Source of the DNA: Arthrobacter antioxidans
Lineage (GTDB): Bacteria > Actinomycetota > Actinomycetes > Actinomycetales > Micrococcaceae
Reading direction: 5' to 3'
Length of the DNA: 64,000 nucleotides
Assembly (NCBI RefSeq): GCF_023100725.1
Contig: NZ_CP095501.1
Location: 744,001 to 808,000, forward strand
Shown here: positions 25,756 through 34,655 of the stretch, piece after piece
How positions within the stretch are numbered: position 1 is the stretch's first letter
How the letters are laid out: every line of letters begins with the position of its first letter
Notes under the pieces: model-generated
Seen by the model: only the letters and a program-made list of their open reading frames with translations
Told to the model about the DNA's origin: nothing
Database searches by the model: none
Translations under genes and position numbers: made by a program

Positions 25756-26976
25756 TCAAGCTATATTTTCGTTGCGCCACTGTTCAAACGCCGGATGGGT
25801 AACTTCCATCAATTGACGATCCTTGGCGCAAAACCCGTATTTACTTTTACCGTCATTCAGAACGCACCTAATTGAGAGATCGCATTCAGGACAAGAAACA
25901 AGCGGTTGCGAACCTGACCTACCAACTATTACGCCCTTGGTGTGCGTGAACTGTCCACCATCTATCACTTGTAACGATTGCGGTGTAACGAAGTTCGCAG
26001 TAAGGCATTTCGTGCAGACCATCAACTTTGGGTTATCTTCTGTCGACCTTCGGACGGTCATGTCAGTGCCACACGAGCTACAGTTGAAGGATGAAAATAC
26101 GGTTGGGCCCTTGTCGTCGAGTTGGCTTTTCTTTTCTTTGCTGTTCAGCGCGCTAGGGTATTTTTCTGCTGCATTCAGCGCAGTAGGGGAATCCGGTTGG
26201 GCCGGAGGAGTATGCTGAATATGATTTGTCTGCCCCGATGGATTGGCATGGCTTGGTACGGTTCGGGCGAAGGCGGTTCCAGTGCCAGACCTGTGGACAT
26301 TGAAAGGGCTTTTGCAGGAGCGACACTCAACCCGAGCAGTAGCGCCACTCTCGGTTCCCAATGCCGCGACATTTCGGACCTCGCAGTGGGGGCATTCGAC
26401 TTCAACCGGGATCTTCGATTGTGAAGTTGATTTTGCCCCTCTCGCACGAGCGAGGATGCGTGCGACATCTTCACGGATGTCGGAGTTTTGGGTTCCGGGC
26501 TCTCGATCAAGTTTAACCGCCAGCTTGTCCAATTCACTTAGCGTGAAAGTCATGTCTTCGCTATCAAGCGGGTGGCCCGTGAGGCGCCCGATCTCGTCAA
26601 TCTGACCGTAAATCATCGTTGTGGCCTGCTGGATGAGAGCAAGGCTAGTCGGCACTTCCTCCTCGCCAGCCTGGCAGCGTTCGACTGAACGACTCACGCG
26701 GGTTGCAGCATGACTCAAGATCCGACTGACCGCGTCCACTTGCTCACTAAGCTGGCGCACCGCCTCCCGGTGTGAGAAAGCTATGGCGGCCACCCAGGAC
26801 AGCAAAACACCGCCAAGCGCGGTGAGCAGGTTTCCGCCCGCAACCTTCAACACATCGACGCCGCCGTCTTGAGTGGCCGCCGATGCGGACAGGCACACGC
26901 CTAAGATGACCATCACGAGGCCACAAACGATCTCGACACTTCGGCCCCTGACCACATGCTTAACCCTGTCGTCCAC
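25756..26976 (-). CDS. membrane-anchored zinc-ribbon protein of unknown function
   Basis: A 406-residue protein. Two N-terminal helices (~13-33 and ~46-67) anchor it. Residues ~70-170 are helical with coiled-coil character (VRQLSEQVDAVSRILSHAA). The rest contains three Cys-pair clusters typical of zinc ribbons: CPHC...CRSC, CSSC...CTKC and CPEC...C, separated by a Ser/Pro-rich linker. GTG is used with AAGGAG four bases upstream. I do not recognise a named family. Membrane anchor, coiled coil and repeated nucleic-acid-type zinc ribbons, inside a defence island, make a sensor or abortive-infection role possible but unproven. Confidence 0.65.
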   Translation of the reverse strand: MDDRVKHVVRGRSVEIVCGLVMVILGVCLSASAATQDGGVDVLKVAGGNLLTALGGVLLSWVAAIAFSHREAVRQLSEQVDAVSRILSHAATRVSRSVERCQAGEEEVPTSLALIQQATTMIYGQIDEIGRLTGHPLDSEDMTFTLSELDKLAVKLDREPGTQNSDIREDVARILARARGAKSTSQSKIPVEVECPHCEVRNVAALGTESGATARVECRSCKSPFNVHRSGTGTAFARTVPSHANPSGQTNHIQHTPPAQPDSPTALNAAEKYPSALNSKEKKSQLDDKGPTVFSSFNCSSCGTDMTVRRSTEDNPKLMVCTKCLTANFVTPQSLQVIDGGQFTHTKGVIVGRSGSQPLVSCPECDLSIRCVLNDGKSKYGFCAKDRQLMEVTHPAFEQWRNENIA

Positions 26977-27098
26977 TTAACTCCTTCGTTCGACCGTAAT
27001 CACCCATCTTGCACCTTCTGCGACGAGGACGTACAGTGATCCTTAGCAGGGTGCTGGTTTTCACTTTGAAGTGTGCCCAAACTCTGCTCTAACAATTT

Positions 27099-27124
27099 GC
27101 CCCGGTCTATTGATCGGGGCTTTT
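27099..27124 (+). terminator. rho-independent terminator without an upstream gene
   Basis: GCCCCGGTC, loop TATT, GATCGGGGC forms a nine-pair stem with one G-U pair, followed by TTTT. It points rightward. The only nearby gene (start 26976) runs the other way, so the ~120 bp between them might encode a small RNA, or the terminator belonged to a lost gene. Confidence 0.6.
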
Positions 27125-27164
27125 GTTATGAATGCACTGGGGATTTTTAAGAATCGGTTAATTG

Positions 27165-27420
27165 GCCTATGAGGATCTGACGGTTTGGGCGGTGAAGAAG
27201 GAACCCGCGGAACTGCGCGAAGCCCGCAAACGCCTCAAGCTCCTCTAACAGGAAGCCGAAGGAATGCGCCGGACTCCCGCGTACCTGACCCGGGAATGAA
27301 CCCAGGTTGATGATCTGTTGGGCCGCGAACTGGCCCTTGAGCGTGTTCCTGCGAGTGGCGATGCCCCTGGTCGACGTTGCTCGACACCTCAGCATGATTC
27401 GGACCAATCTTCGCCGCGCA
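27165..27420 (+). mobile_element. degenerate IS3-family remnant (OrfA end / OrfB start)
   Basis: The rightward translation AVKKEPAELREARKRLKLL, stop, QEAEGMRRTPAYLTRE matches the leucine-zipper end of IS3 OrfA proteins (usually ELR-R---LE-EN--LRRA-AYL), with a nonsense codon and no start. The following bases (GRELALERVPASG) are reminiscent of the OrfB beginning but are more decayed. No terminal inverted repeats were found. Confidence 0.5.
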
Positions 27421-28257
27421 CTGACCATGACAGAGTCAGGATGAGAGCAACTGCGGTATCACAACGACAGGCCGAGAAGCAGGTGTCAACTGAGTGCGGC
27501 TATCAGGAGTACGGCCGCCGGACTGCTCGGAAGGGTTCCCGGCATCCGTGTCTGACGCCAAGTCGATAGTGAAGCCCACCGTGTTCACGGTCGGATGGTC
27601 TCAGAGAGCCAGAACAGCTACCTCATGTGAAGACTGCCTAACTTCTTCCCGGTCTCCGACGTTGTAAGCATTGCGTTCGTCAATGCTGTGTCGATCGATA
27701 GAGACTTGTAGCCAACACTCGACTCGTTCGGGTGCTTCTGGAAGGCAGTAGCCTGCTGTGGGTCGAAATGCTACCCATCCTTTTGTGCCTCAAGGAGGCT
27801 ATCGTTCGTCCCCCTTCACAATCGACACCATGCCTTGCCGCCTGCCCACCTCAACCATCCAGTCAAAGGATCCGCTGATCGGACGGAGGGTAGGGCGCTG
27901 TAGTAGGTCGGCGGAGCCAGCATCGGCGGGGGAGTCGGCGACAACGTTGTGTCTCAGCAATGTGTCTCACCTCGGATGTTCCCAACAAAGCAGAAAAATG
28001 CCTTTGATGAGTACAAGGAGCGGGGGTGCGGGAAGCATCGGTTACGCCTGATTTCGAGTTCTGCCACCGGACAGCTAGTCAGGAAGACGGACCTACGGTC
28101 AGGGCCTGTTGTTTTCGCAGCGTGCAAGAGAGTCGGTACCGCGCATGCTGCTGTTGGCCAAGCACAGTAGCGAACGCTGCTGATTCTCTGCTCTTGTATT
28201 TCTGATCAGTCTGCGGCGCCGACGGACTACGTCGGCTCGTGGACGTAGTCTGAAACG
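27421..28257. other. intergenic stretch without a recognised gene
   Basis: The 837 bp before the helicase gene show no convincing coding frame. They contain the second copy of the 15-base sequence CCAGTCAAAGGATCC (near 27859). The stretch is probably decayed mobile DNA plus the promoter region of the helicase gene. Confidence 0.5.
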
Positions 28258-31200
28258 ATGCATCAAATCAATGGGGGAGGGGCGCGGGAAGTGCTGCCCG
28301 AAGGGCTGTACGAGTCACTTGTTACTCGTTCGCTCACGGAGCGACTGGCTACTGCGTCTGAGCTGGACGCCAGGGTTGAACCGTTGGGAGAGAGCGACGC
28401 TGTTGCCGCCATGTCACGGCACCTCGGCGGGGTGATAGGTGACGCGTTGCTTAGGGCGGAGCCGGAGAAGCGGATTCAGCTTGCGAACAAGCTCCTAACG
28501 GCTGTGTCAGCTAATGATGCGATCGATAACGGGCTCCTGCAGCTCGTTTCCGTACACCGACCCGGTGCGTTCAAGCGGCGCGACCTGCGGCGCCCATCGA
28601 CAGCCTTGTCAGATTCTGCGCTGCTTACAAATGGCAGAGACGAACCGAACCTGGCCGCAGAGCTGCGCGCGGAGATGGAGTCCGCGAACACCGTTGACCT
28701 TCTCTGTGCCTTCGTTCGGTGGACTGGGCTCAGGCTTCTCCACCCGGTGCTGGAGAGACTGGCCGAGCGGGGCGTGAAGCTGCGGGTCATCACGACCACC
28801 TATATGGGGGCTACTGAGCGCCGCGCTATCGACGAGCTGGTCAATCGATACGGCGCTGATGTCAAGATCAGTTACGAGTCGCAGGCGACGCGACTGCATG
28901 CGAAGGCTTGGCTCTTCCGCCGCAACACCGGATTCGACACTGCCTACGTGGGCAGCTCCAATCTCAGCCAAGCGGCGTTGGTCGATGGACTGGAATGGAA
29001 CGTCCGGCTCAGCTCCGTCGCCACACCGGATCTCCTCAAGAAGTTCGAAGTCACCTTCGACAGTTACTGGGCGCAACGCGCCTTCCAGTCGTACGACCCT
29101 GAGCGGGATGGCGACAAACTTGACGCTGCACTTGAACGCAACGGTGGAAGACGAACAGGTACGCCAGCTCCGACAACCGGGCTTGAAGTCGAGCCGTATT
29201 TGCACCAGGTCGAGATGCTTGAAGACCTCGAGTCAGAACGCCTCAAGGGCCACACGCAGAACCTGATGGTCGCCGCCACCGGTACGGGGAAGACCGTCAT
29301 CGCCGCGCTCGATTATCAGCGGCTCTGTACTGCGGCTGGACGGCGCCTCAAGCTGCTCTTCGTCGCTCACCGGCAAGAGATTCTGAAGCAAGCGCTTAGT
29401 ACCTATCGAACGGTCCTGCAGGACGGCGCGTTCGGCGAGCTCTATGTGGGAGACAACAAGCCAACCCGCTGGAACCATGTCTTCGCATCAGTGCAGTCAT
29501 TAGCCTCACTCAAGGTCGAGACATTACAGCCGGATGCATTCGATGTCGTGGTCATTGACGAATTTCACCATGCCATGGCGCCAAGCTATCGCCGGCTCAT
29601 CGACCACCTACGCCCCCAGCAGTTGCTTGGGCTGACGGCCACTCCTGAACGTGGGGACGGGGTGAATGTGGCGCAGCAGTTCTTTGACGGACGGACTGCG
29701 AGCGAACTACGCCTCTGGGATGCCTTGGACGCTGACCTCCTCGTGCCGTTCCACTACTTCGGGGTGTCAGACGACGTCGACCTGAGCAGGCTGGAGTGGA
29801 GGCGCGGGAACTACGACCTCGCGCAACTTGACCGCCTCTACACCGGAAACGATGCGCGGGCGGCCAAGGTGATCCGCGAAGTGCGGGACAAAGTCACCAG
29901 TACCGACGACATGCGTGCGCTCGGCTTCTGCGTTTCAGTGCAGCATGCGCATTACATGGCAGAGGTGTTCAACCGCGCCGGCCTTCGATCGCTCGCCATC
30001 GACGGCAGCACCGACGGCGCTGAGCGCGCGCTCGCCCTCGCTCAGCTAAGCGACGCGACGCTCAACTGTCTCTTCACGGTCGACCTCTTCAATGAAGGTC
30101 TCGACCTACCGCAGATAGACACAGTTCTGTTGCTCCGTCCCACGCAGAGCTCAACTGTTTTTCTGCAGCAACTCGGCCGCGGCCTCCGGAGGGCCGAGGG
30201 GAAGTCCGTGCTGACGGTGTTGGACTTCATCGGTCAGCAGCGACGGGAGTTCCGCTTCGACCTCCGATACCGCGCCCTTACCGGGTACGGGCGCAAGCAG
30301 TTGGAAAAAGCGGTTGAAGACGAGTTCCCGTATCTTCCATCGGGCTCTCAGATTATCCTCGACCGAGTTGCCCAAAAAGTGGTGCTCGACAACATCAAAT
30401 CCCAGCTGCGCTTTAACCGCGCACAACTCGTGCGGGACATCGCCTCCTACGGCGAGACCGACCTAAGTTCCTACCTGCAGAAATCCGGGAGTGACCTCAA
30501 GCAGCTTTACCGAAGCACCAAGGACTCATGGACCGGCTACCTCCGCCTGGCTGGATTGATCGGCTCTTTGGCGGAAGCTGGAACGGGCGAGCAGATCCTG
30601 GCTCTGTCCGGCCCGGAGGAGCAGAAGCTTCTCGGCCGTATGGTGCGCTTCCTCCACGTCGATGATCCCGAGCGCGGAGAAGCTTATGCGCGGCTCGTCG
30701 AGCCGACGTGTCCGCCGTCCGCCGAGCTGGGTCCACGAGACCAAACCTTCGCCCGCATGCTGTTCTTCACCCTGTGGAACGACGGCGGTGGGTTCGCGAC
30801 GTACGACGCAGGGCTGCAGCATCTGCGGCAATTCCCGTTCGTTTGCAGTGAGATCCGGCAACTCGTGTCCCTTGGTATTGCGGCATCACGCCACGCGGGC
30901 AAGAGCCTCGGCATGGGGTTGCAGCATGTTCCTCTTCTATCGCACGCGACTTATCGTCGGGAGGAGATCCTTGCAGCGCTCGGTTATGGCTCGCTCGAGT
31001 CAGGGAAGAGCGTGCAACATCGTGAAGGTGTTGCTTGGTGTGCCGAATCTTCGACGGACGCGTTCTTTGTCACTCTCAACAAGGACGACAAGAATCACTC
31101 AGCATCGACCATGTACAAGGACTACGCAATCAGTCCTGAGCTGTTTCACTGGGAATCACAAAACGCGACATCGACTTCTAGCCCGGTAGGACGACGGTAT

Positions 31201-31407
31201 CTGGACCGCAAGGGCCATGGCTCGCACGTGCTGATCTTCACGCGGCCGGTTGCCGAGGACGAAACGGGTCTCGCTGTTCCGTACACGTGTTTAGGCGCGG
31301 TCGACTACGTGCAGCACGAGGGGGAGAGGCCCATCGCGATTACTTGGAAGCTCCACCGCGCAATGCCTGCGGACGTGTTCGCAGAGGCGGCCGCGGTAGC
31401 GCAGTAG
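28258..31407 (+). CDS. PLD-nuclease / SF2 helicase / DUF3427 fusion protein
   Basis: A 1049-residue protein with three parts. Residues ~120-290 form a phospholipase-D-type nuclease domain with LHAKAW and GSSNLS (one HKD half). Residues ~310-720 are a superfamily 2 helicase: ATGTGKT, VIDEFHH, GLTATPER, FNEGLDLP and LGRGLRRAEG. The C-terminal ~280 residues match DUF3427 (FVTLNKDDKNHSASTMYKDY, GHGSHVLIFTRP). Such fusions are found in restriction-like loci. Single PLD motifs normally act as dimers. The gene looks intact, and a small membrane protein and an HhH-GPD-like gene follow on the same strand. An antiphage role is inferred. Confidence 0.85.
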   Translation: MHQINGGGAREVLPEGLYESLVTRSLTERLATASELDARVEPLGESDAVAAMSRHLGGVIGDALLRAEPEKRIQLANKLLTAVSANDAIDNGLLQLVSVHRPGAFKRRDLRRPSTALSDSALLTNGRDEPNLAAELRAEMESANTVDLLCAFVRWTGLRLLHPVLERLAERGVKLRVITTTYMGATERRAIDELVNRYGADVKISYESQATRLHAKAWLFRRNTGFDTAYVGSSNLSQAALVDGLEWNVRLSSVATPDLLKKFEVTFDSYWAQRAFQSYDPERDGDKLDAALERNGGRRTGTPAPTTGLEVEPYLHQVEMLEDLESERLKGHTQNLMVAATGTGKTVIAALDYQRLCTAAGRRLKLLFVAHRQEILKQALSTYRTVLQDGAFGELYVGDNKPTRWNHVFASVQSLASLKVETLQPDAFDVVVIDEFHHAMAPSYRRLIDHLRPQQLLGLTATPERGDGVNVAQQFFDGRTASELRLWDALDADLLVPFHYFGVSDDVDLSRLEWRRGNYDLAQLDRLYTGNDARAAKVIREVRDKVTSTDDMRALGFCVSVQHAHYMAEVFNRAGLRSLAIDGSTDGAERALALAQLSDATLNCLFTVDLFNEGLDLPQIDTVLLLRPTQSSTVFLQQLGRGLRRAEGKSVLTVLDFIGQQRREFRFDLRYRALTGYGRKQLEKAVEDEFPYLPSGSQIILDRVAQKVVLDNIKSQLRFNRAQLVRDIASYGETDLSSYLQKSGSDLKQLYRSTKDSWTGYLRLAGLIGSLAEAGTGEQILALSGPEEQKLLGRMVRFLHVDDPERGEAYARLVEPTCPPSAELGPRDQTFARMLFFTLWNDGGGFATYDAGLQHLRQFPFVCSEIRQLVSLGIAASRHAGKSLGMGLQHVPLLSHATYRREEILAALGYGSLESGKSVQHREGVAWCAESSTDAFFVTLNKDDKNHSASTMYKDYAISPELFHWESQNATSTSSPVGRRYLDRKGHGSHVLIFTRPVAEDETGLAVPYTCLGAVDYVQHEGERPIAITWKLHRAMPADVFAEAAAVAQ

Positions 31408-31707
31408 CTTTCGCTAGGCAGTGGCCAAGTCCATCGCGGACACTTACTCAGTCGGCATTCCGAAGCAATTGCATGGACTTTAACTGAAAGAGCCACTCGA
31501 TCGGCATGCTTCGGAGACTGTTGGGCCAACGATGCAGAACATGCGGAGCAGCCTGCCTCGTGGTGTCGAACAATTTGCTCCATCGCTCTGATATTCTTGG
31601 CTTTCATGCGTCGCGGATAGTTCCGCACGTCAGTTGAATTACCGTCGCAATGTGGCCGCTGTTTTTGGGCCGACCGGAGCGCATTAGTTTTTATCGATAG
31701 GGATCAC

Positions 31708-32049
31708 ATGGTTTCCAAGCAGTCCGCCGGTCCGCTCACTTGGGGCTTAATCCTCATGTTCGCCGGGCAAGCAATCGGTGCGTTAGCTTTTGAACGTCTA
31801 CTGTCCTCGCTCGGAAGCTATTCGGCAGCGAATGACTCGTTTGCGGCGATGATGTTGCTTGCCGGCCTCAGCAGCCTCATTGGCTCGGTTCTGCTGCTGA
31901 CCGGTATATTTCGCCTTGCATCGAAAGTTGATTCGATGGAGAAAGTGCTAGTGCCTCGGCCTGAGGAGTACACCTCCAGCCCCCAGCCGCGATCACACCC
32001 GGTAGATCTGCTTACAAAGGAAAACTCACCGAGCAAGACTGAGATGTGA
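31708..32049 (+). CDS. small membrane protein next to HhH-GPD-like gene
   Basis: A 113-residue protein. Predicted helices lie at ~11-31 (WGLILMFAGQAIGALAF) and ~45-68 (FAAMMLLAGLSSLIGSVLLLTGIF). A cytoplasmic-looking polar tail of ~40 residues follows. AGGGA six bases before ATG is the ribosome-binding site. It lies 300 bp after the helicase gene and only 4 bp before the HhH-GPD-like gene, so it is most likely cotranscribed with the latter. Family unknown. Small membrane partners are common in abortive systems, but nothing here proves that. Confidence 0.55.
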   Translation: MVSKQSAGPLTWGLILMFAGQAIGALAFERLLSSLGSYSAANDSFAAMMLLAGLSSLIGSVLLLTGIFRLASKVDSMEKVLVPRPEEYTSSPQPRSHPVDLLTKENSPSKTEM

Positions 32050-32053
32050 CTAA

Positions 32054-32701
32054 GTGAGGGACGTTGACCACCTACTAGCTCTCATCGAGACCGAGCTTCC
32101 CCGAGACAAGTGGGCGGCCTGGCCTGGCGGACGGGCGGGTGCGATCGAGTCGGCTCTTATCGACGCTGTGCTGTCGATCCAGGCCACCTACGGGTCCGAA
32201 CACAACGGCGTGCGCGGGGCGGGAAAGAGGTACGTCGCCTCGCTGGAGCCAGATTCAGACGCCAATGACCTTCAGCGGCTCGCGGACTTTGACTCCGAAA
32301 TGCTTCAGGAGTTGCTCAACGACCAGATGATCAGCGGTCGCACCAAGGCATCAGCCATCCAGGAAGCAGCACGAAATCTGGCGGATGTCGGGGTTGTGGC
32401 AGCAGAGGACCTCGAAGGAACGAACCCCGATCATAAGAAGGCCTACATGAAGGTCCATGGTCTCGGTGCAGTGACGTGGGAGTACTTTTGCATGCTTCTC
32501 GGCATGCCTGGCGTCAAAGCAGACACCTGGATTGTTGCTGCGGTCAGCAGAGCCCTTGGACGGCAGGTAGCCCCTCAAGAAGCGCGGCACATCGTCATCG
32601 AGGCCGCAAGAGCTTTGGAAACGAACCCAACGGAGCTTGATCACGCGCTTTGGGCGCACGAGCGGTCCCGGACAGTTGAGGACGCACTCGACGTCAATTG
32701 A
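32054..32701 (+). CDS. HhH-GPD-like protein (endonuclease III superfamily relative), copy 2
   Basis: A 215-residue helical protein, a distant paralogue of the one at 24607-25269. The core VHGLGAVTWEYFCMLLGMPG followed by VKADTWIVAAVSRALG is a good HhH-GPD match, close to the VDTHV loop of endonuclease III with its Asp. The hairpin Lys is absent. The N-terminal ALIDAVLSIQATYGS corresponds to the family's first helix and is better preserved than in copy 1. The GTG start is four bases after the preceding stop. The end abuts the promoter of the chromosomal GAF-kinase gene, marking the right edge of the island. A DNA glycosylase-like activity is possible. Confidence 0.6.
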   Translation: MRDVDHLLALIETELPRDKWAAWPGGRAGAIESALIDAVLSIQATYGSEHNGVRGAGKRYVASLEPDSDANDLQRLADFDSEMLQELLNDQMISGRTKASAIQEAARNLADVGVVAAEDLEGTNPDHKKAYMKVHGLGAVTWEYFCMLLGMPGVKADTWIVAAVSRALGRQVAPQEARHIVIEAARALETNPTELDHALWAHERSRTVEDALDVN

Positions 32702-32725
32702 TGCTAGTGCTCGGCCCGCTATCCT
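32698..32725 (+). promoter_or_regulatory. predicted promoter of the GAF/kinase/LuxR gene
   Basis: TTGATG (32698-32703), 16 bp, TATCCT (32720-32725). The -35 box overlaps the last codons of the HhH-GPD-like gene, so the island ends exactly at a chromosomal promoter. The start codon is ~40 bases downstream. Confidence 0.4.
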
Positions 32726-32766
32726 GAAACCCCGAGCGCAGCGCCGCGTCCGGTCGCAGGAGACAG

Positions 32767-34608
32767 GTGCCGTACATGCAGCAGCTTCCCACGCCCAGCA
32801 TCACCCAGAACCAGCACATCCACACCCCGCCGTCGCAGCTCGACCGCATCACCGAACTCGCCGGCGACCTCGCCGGACAGTTTGAACTGGTCCCGCTCCT
32901 CGAACGTGTCCTCGGGCACGCCGCCGCCCTTCTCGGGTGTGAGAGCGGCTCCATCTCGATCGTCCATGAGGCCGAGGGCTATTACCGCAAGGAAGTGGAT
33001 CAGGGCGTCGGCTGCCGCGAGGGCCAGACCTTCCCGCTGACGGAAGGCCTCACGGGGCAGATCGTGAAGACGCGCGGCACCGTGATCCTCGACCGGTACG
33101 CGGCCGTGCCGATGGGCCACATCGACCCGGCCGATCCGCGGTGGGGGAGCGCCGTCATCGGCGTCCCCATCACCTGGGCCGGAACCATCATCGGTACGTT
33201 CGCCATCTTCAGTGACGGCCCCGGCCGCGTCTTCAGCCCGGCGGACGCCTCCCTCGTGGAACTTTTCGCCAACCACGCCGCCATCGCCATCATGAACTCG
33301 CGGCTCCACCACGCAGCCGCCGCGAAGGAACGGGAAGCCGCCGTCGCCGGTGAACGCGAACGCGCGGTGCAGGAGGTCCACGAGACCATCGGGCGGTCCC
33401 TCGGCTCGCTGCTGCTCCACCTCGACCGCGCCGACAAGGCGACGCCCGGCGGCTCGTCGTCGATCCAGCACATCGACGCCGCCCGCGTGCTCGCCCATGA
33501 GGCGCTCTTCGAGACGCGCCGCACGGTGCTGGGCTTCGGTCCCTCCAGCCTGGCCGGCCGCACGCTCGAGGAAGCAGTCCGCCAGGAAGTCGACCGGATC
33601 AACGCGGGCTATTCGATCGACGTGACGTTCCTCGTCACCGGCGAGCCCCACGACCTGGCGTCGGCGGTGGCGCACCAGCTCTTCATGATCGTCCAGGAGG
33701 CTATCGCCAATGTGGTGGTGCATGCCGACGCGAGGACGTGCCGGGTGGGCATCTTCTACGACACCACCGGGATCGCGGCGGTCATCGAGGACAACGGCCG
33801 CGGGTTCGAGGACCCTGAGACGACGCGCCTAAAGGGCAGCCGGCTCGGCCTGCACGGGATGGCCGCCCGCGCCCACTTCCTGCGCGGCGAGCTCCACGTG
33901 GACTCGACGCCGGGCTGGGGCACGAGCGTCCGCGCCGAAGTGCCTTACTCCTCTAATGGCGACGCGTCCCGGGAACGGTGGAAGGTCCTCGTCGCCTGCA
34001 CCCAGCCCCTGCTGCGGGCCGGGCTCGTCCGGCTCCTCGAGACCTCCGAACCGTCCGTGCAGGTGCTGGGGGAGGTGGGGACGCTCGAGGACCTCACGGA
34101 ATCGGTGTCCCTCCTGCAGCCGGACATGCTCGTCCTCGACGAGCACCTGCTCGCCGAGTACGCCCACGCCCGGGCGCAGGAGAGTGACACCGTGGAGCGG
34201 CCGGTGGTCGCCGTCGTCGACCGTCCCACTGACGAGCAACTGGCGGCCGCGGCGTCTTCGGGCGTGCGGGGATTCCTCTCCCTCTCCTCCGCACCGGTGG
34301 AGGTGGCGCGCGTCGTCGTCGCAGCTGCCCGCGGCGACGCCCTGCTGGACGGGGCCATGTTCACTCGACTCACGGAGACCCGTGCGACGGACGCCGGCGA
34401 GACGATCCAGCTGACCGCCCGCGAACTCGAGGTCCGGGACCTCTTGGCCGAAGGCCTGGCGGACAAGCAGATCGCCACGCGGCTCGCCATCTCGGTCAAG
34501 ACCGTCGAGAAGCACGTGAGCGCGATGCTCCGGAAGACCGGGACCCGCAACCGCACCATGCTGGTGGGGCTGCAGCGCCAGGGTCAGGCGATCGCGAACC
34601 CCAGGTAG
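32767..34608 (+). CDS. GAF-histidine kinase-response regulator (LuxR) fusion
   Basis: A 613-residue one-chain signalling protein. Residues ~20-185 form a GAF sensor (GCESGSISIVHEAEG). A coiled coil and a HisKA_3-like segment (VQEVHETIGRSL) follow, then an HATPase (QEAIANVVVHADA, EDNGRGF, GLHGMAARA). Residues ~410-530 are a receiver-like domain, and the C-terminus is a LuxR HTH (LTARELEVRDLLAEGLADKQ). The receiver keeps the phospho-acceptor-like Asp (LVLDEHLL) but lacks the paired acidic residues and the Lys, so it may not use phosphate. AGGAG lies four bases before GTG 32767; ATG 32776 is an alternative. A broken copy of its 3' end lies at 40.5 kb. Confidence 0.85.
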   Translation: MPYMQQLPTPSITQNQHIHTPPSQLDRITELAGDLAGQFELVPLLERVLGHAAALLGCESGSISIVHEAEGYYRKEVDQGVGCREGQTFPLTEGLTGQIVKTRGTVILDRYAAVPMGHIDPADPRWGSAVIGVPITWAGTIIGTFAIFSDGPGRVFSPADASLVELFANHAAIAIMNSRLHHAAAAKEREAAVAGERERAVQEVHETIGRSLGSLLLHLDRADKATPGGSSSIQHIDAARVLAHEALFETRRTVLGFGPSSLAGRTLEEAVRQEVDRINAGYSIDVTFLVTGEPHDLASAVAHQLFMIVQEAIANVVVHADARTCRVGIFYDTTGIAAVIEDNGRGFEDPETTRLKGSRLGLHGMAARAHFLRGELHVDSTPGWGTSVRAEVPYSSNGDASRERWKVLVACTQPLLRAGLVRLLETSEPSVQVLGEVGTLEDLTESVSLLQPDMLVLDEHLLAEYAHARAQESDTVERPVVAVVDRPTDEQLAAAASSGVRGFLSLSSAPVEVARVVVAAARGDALLDGAMFTRLTETRATDAGETIQLTARELEVRDLLAEGLADKQIATRLAISVKTVEKHVSAMLRKTGTRNRTMLVGLQRQGQAIANPR

Positions 34609-34655
34609 GCGCGGCGCCGCCCGCACACCTGCCAGGGGTTGGGCTTAGAGGATAG

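Noticed and set aside
28258..31407. DISARM or BREX component
   Set aside because: The PLD and helicase domains are in one chain with DUF3427, and none of the partner genes (DrmA, DrmB, methylase, PglZ, BrxC) are present.
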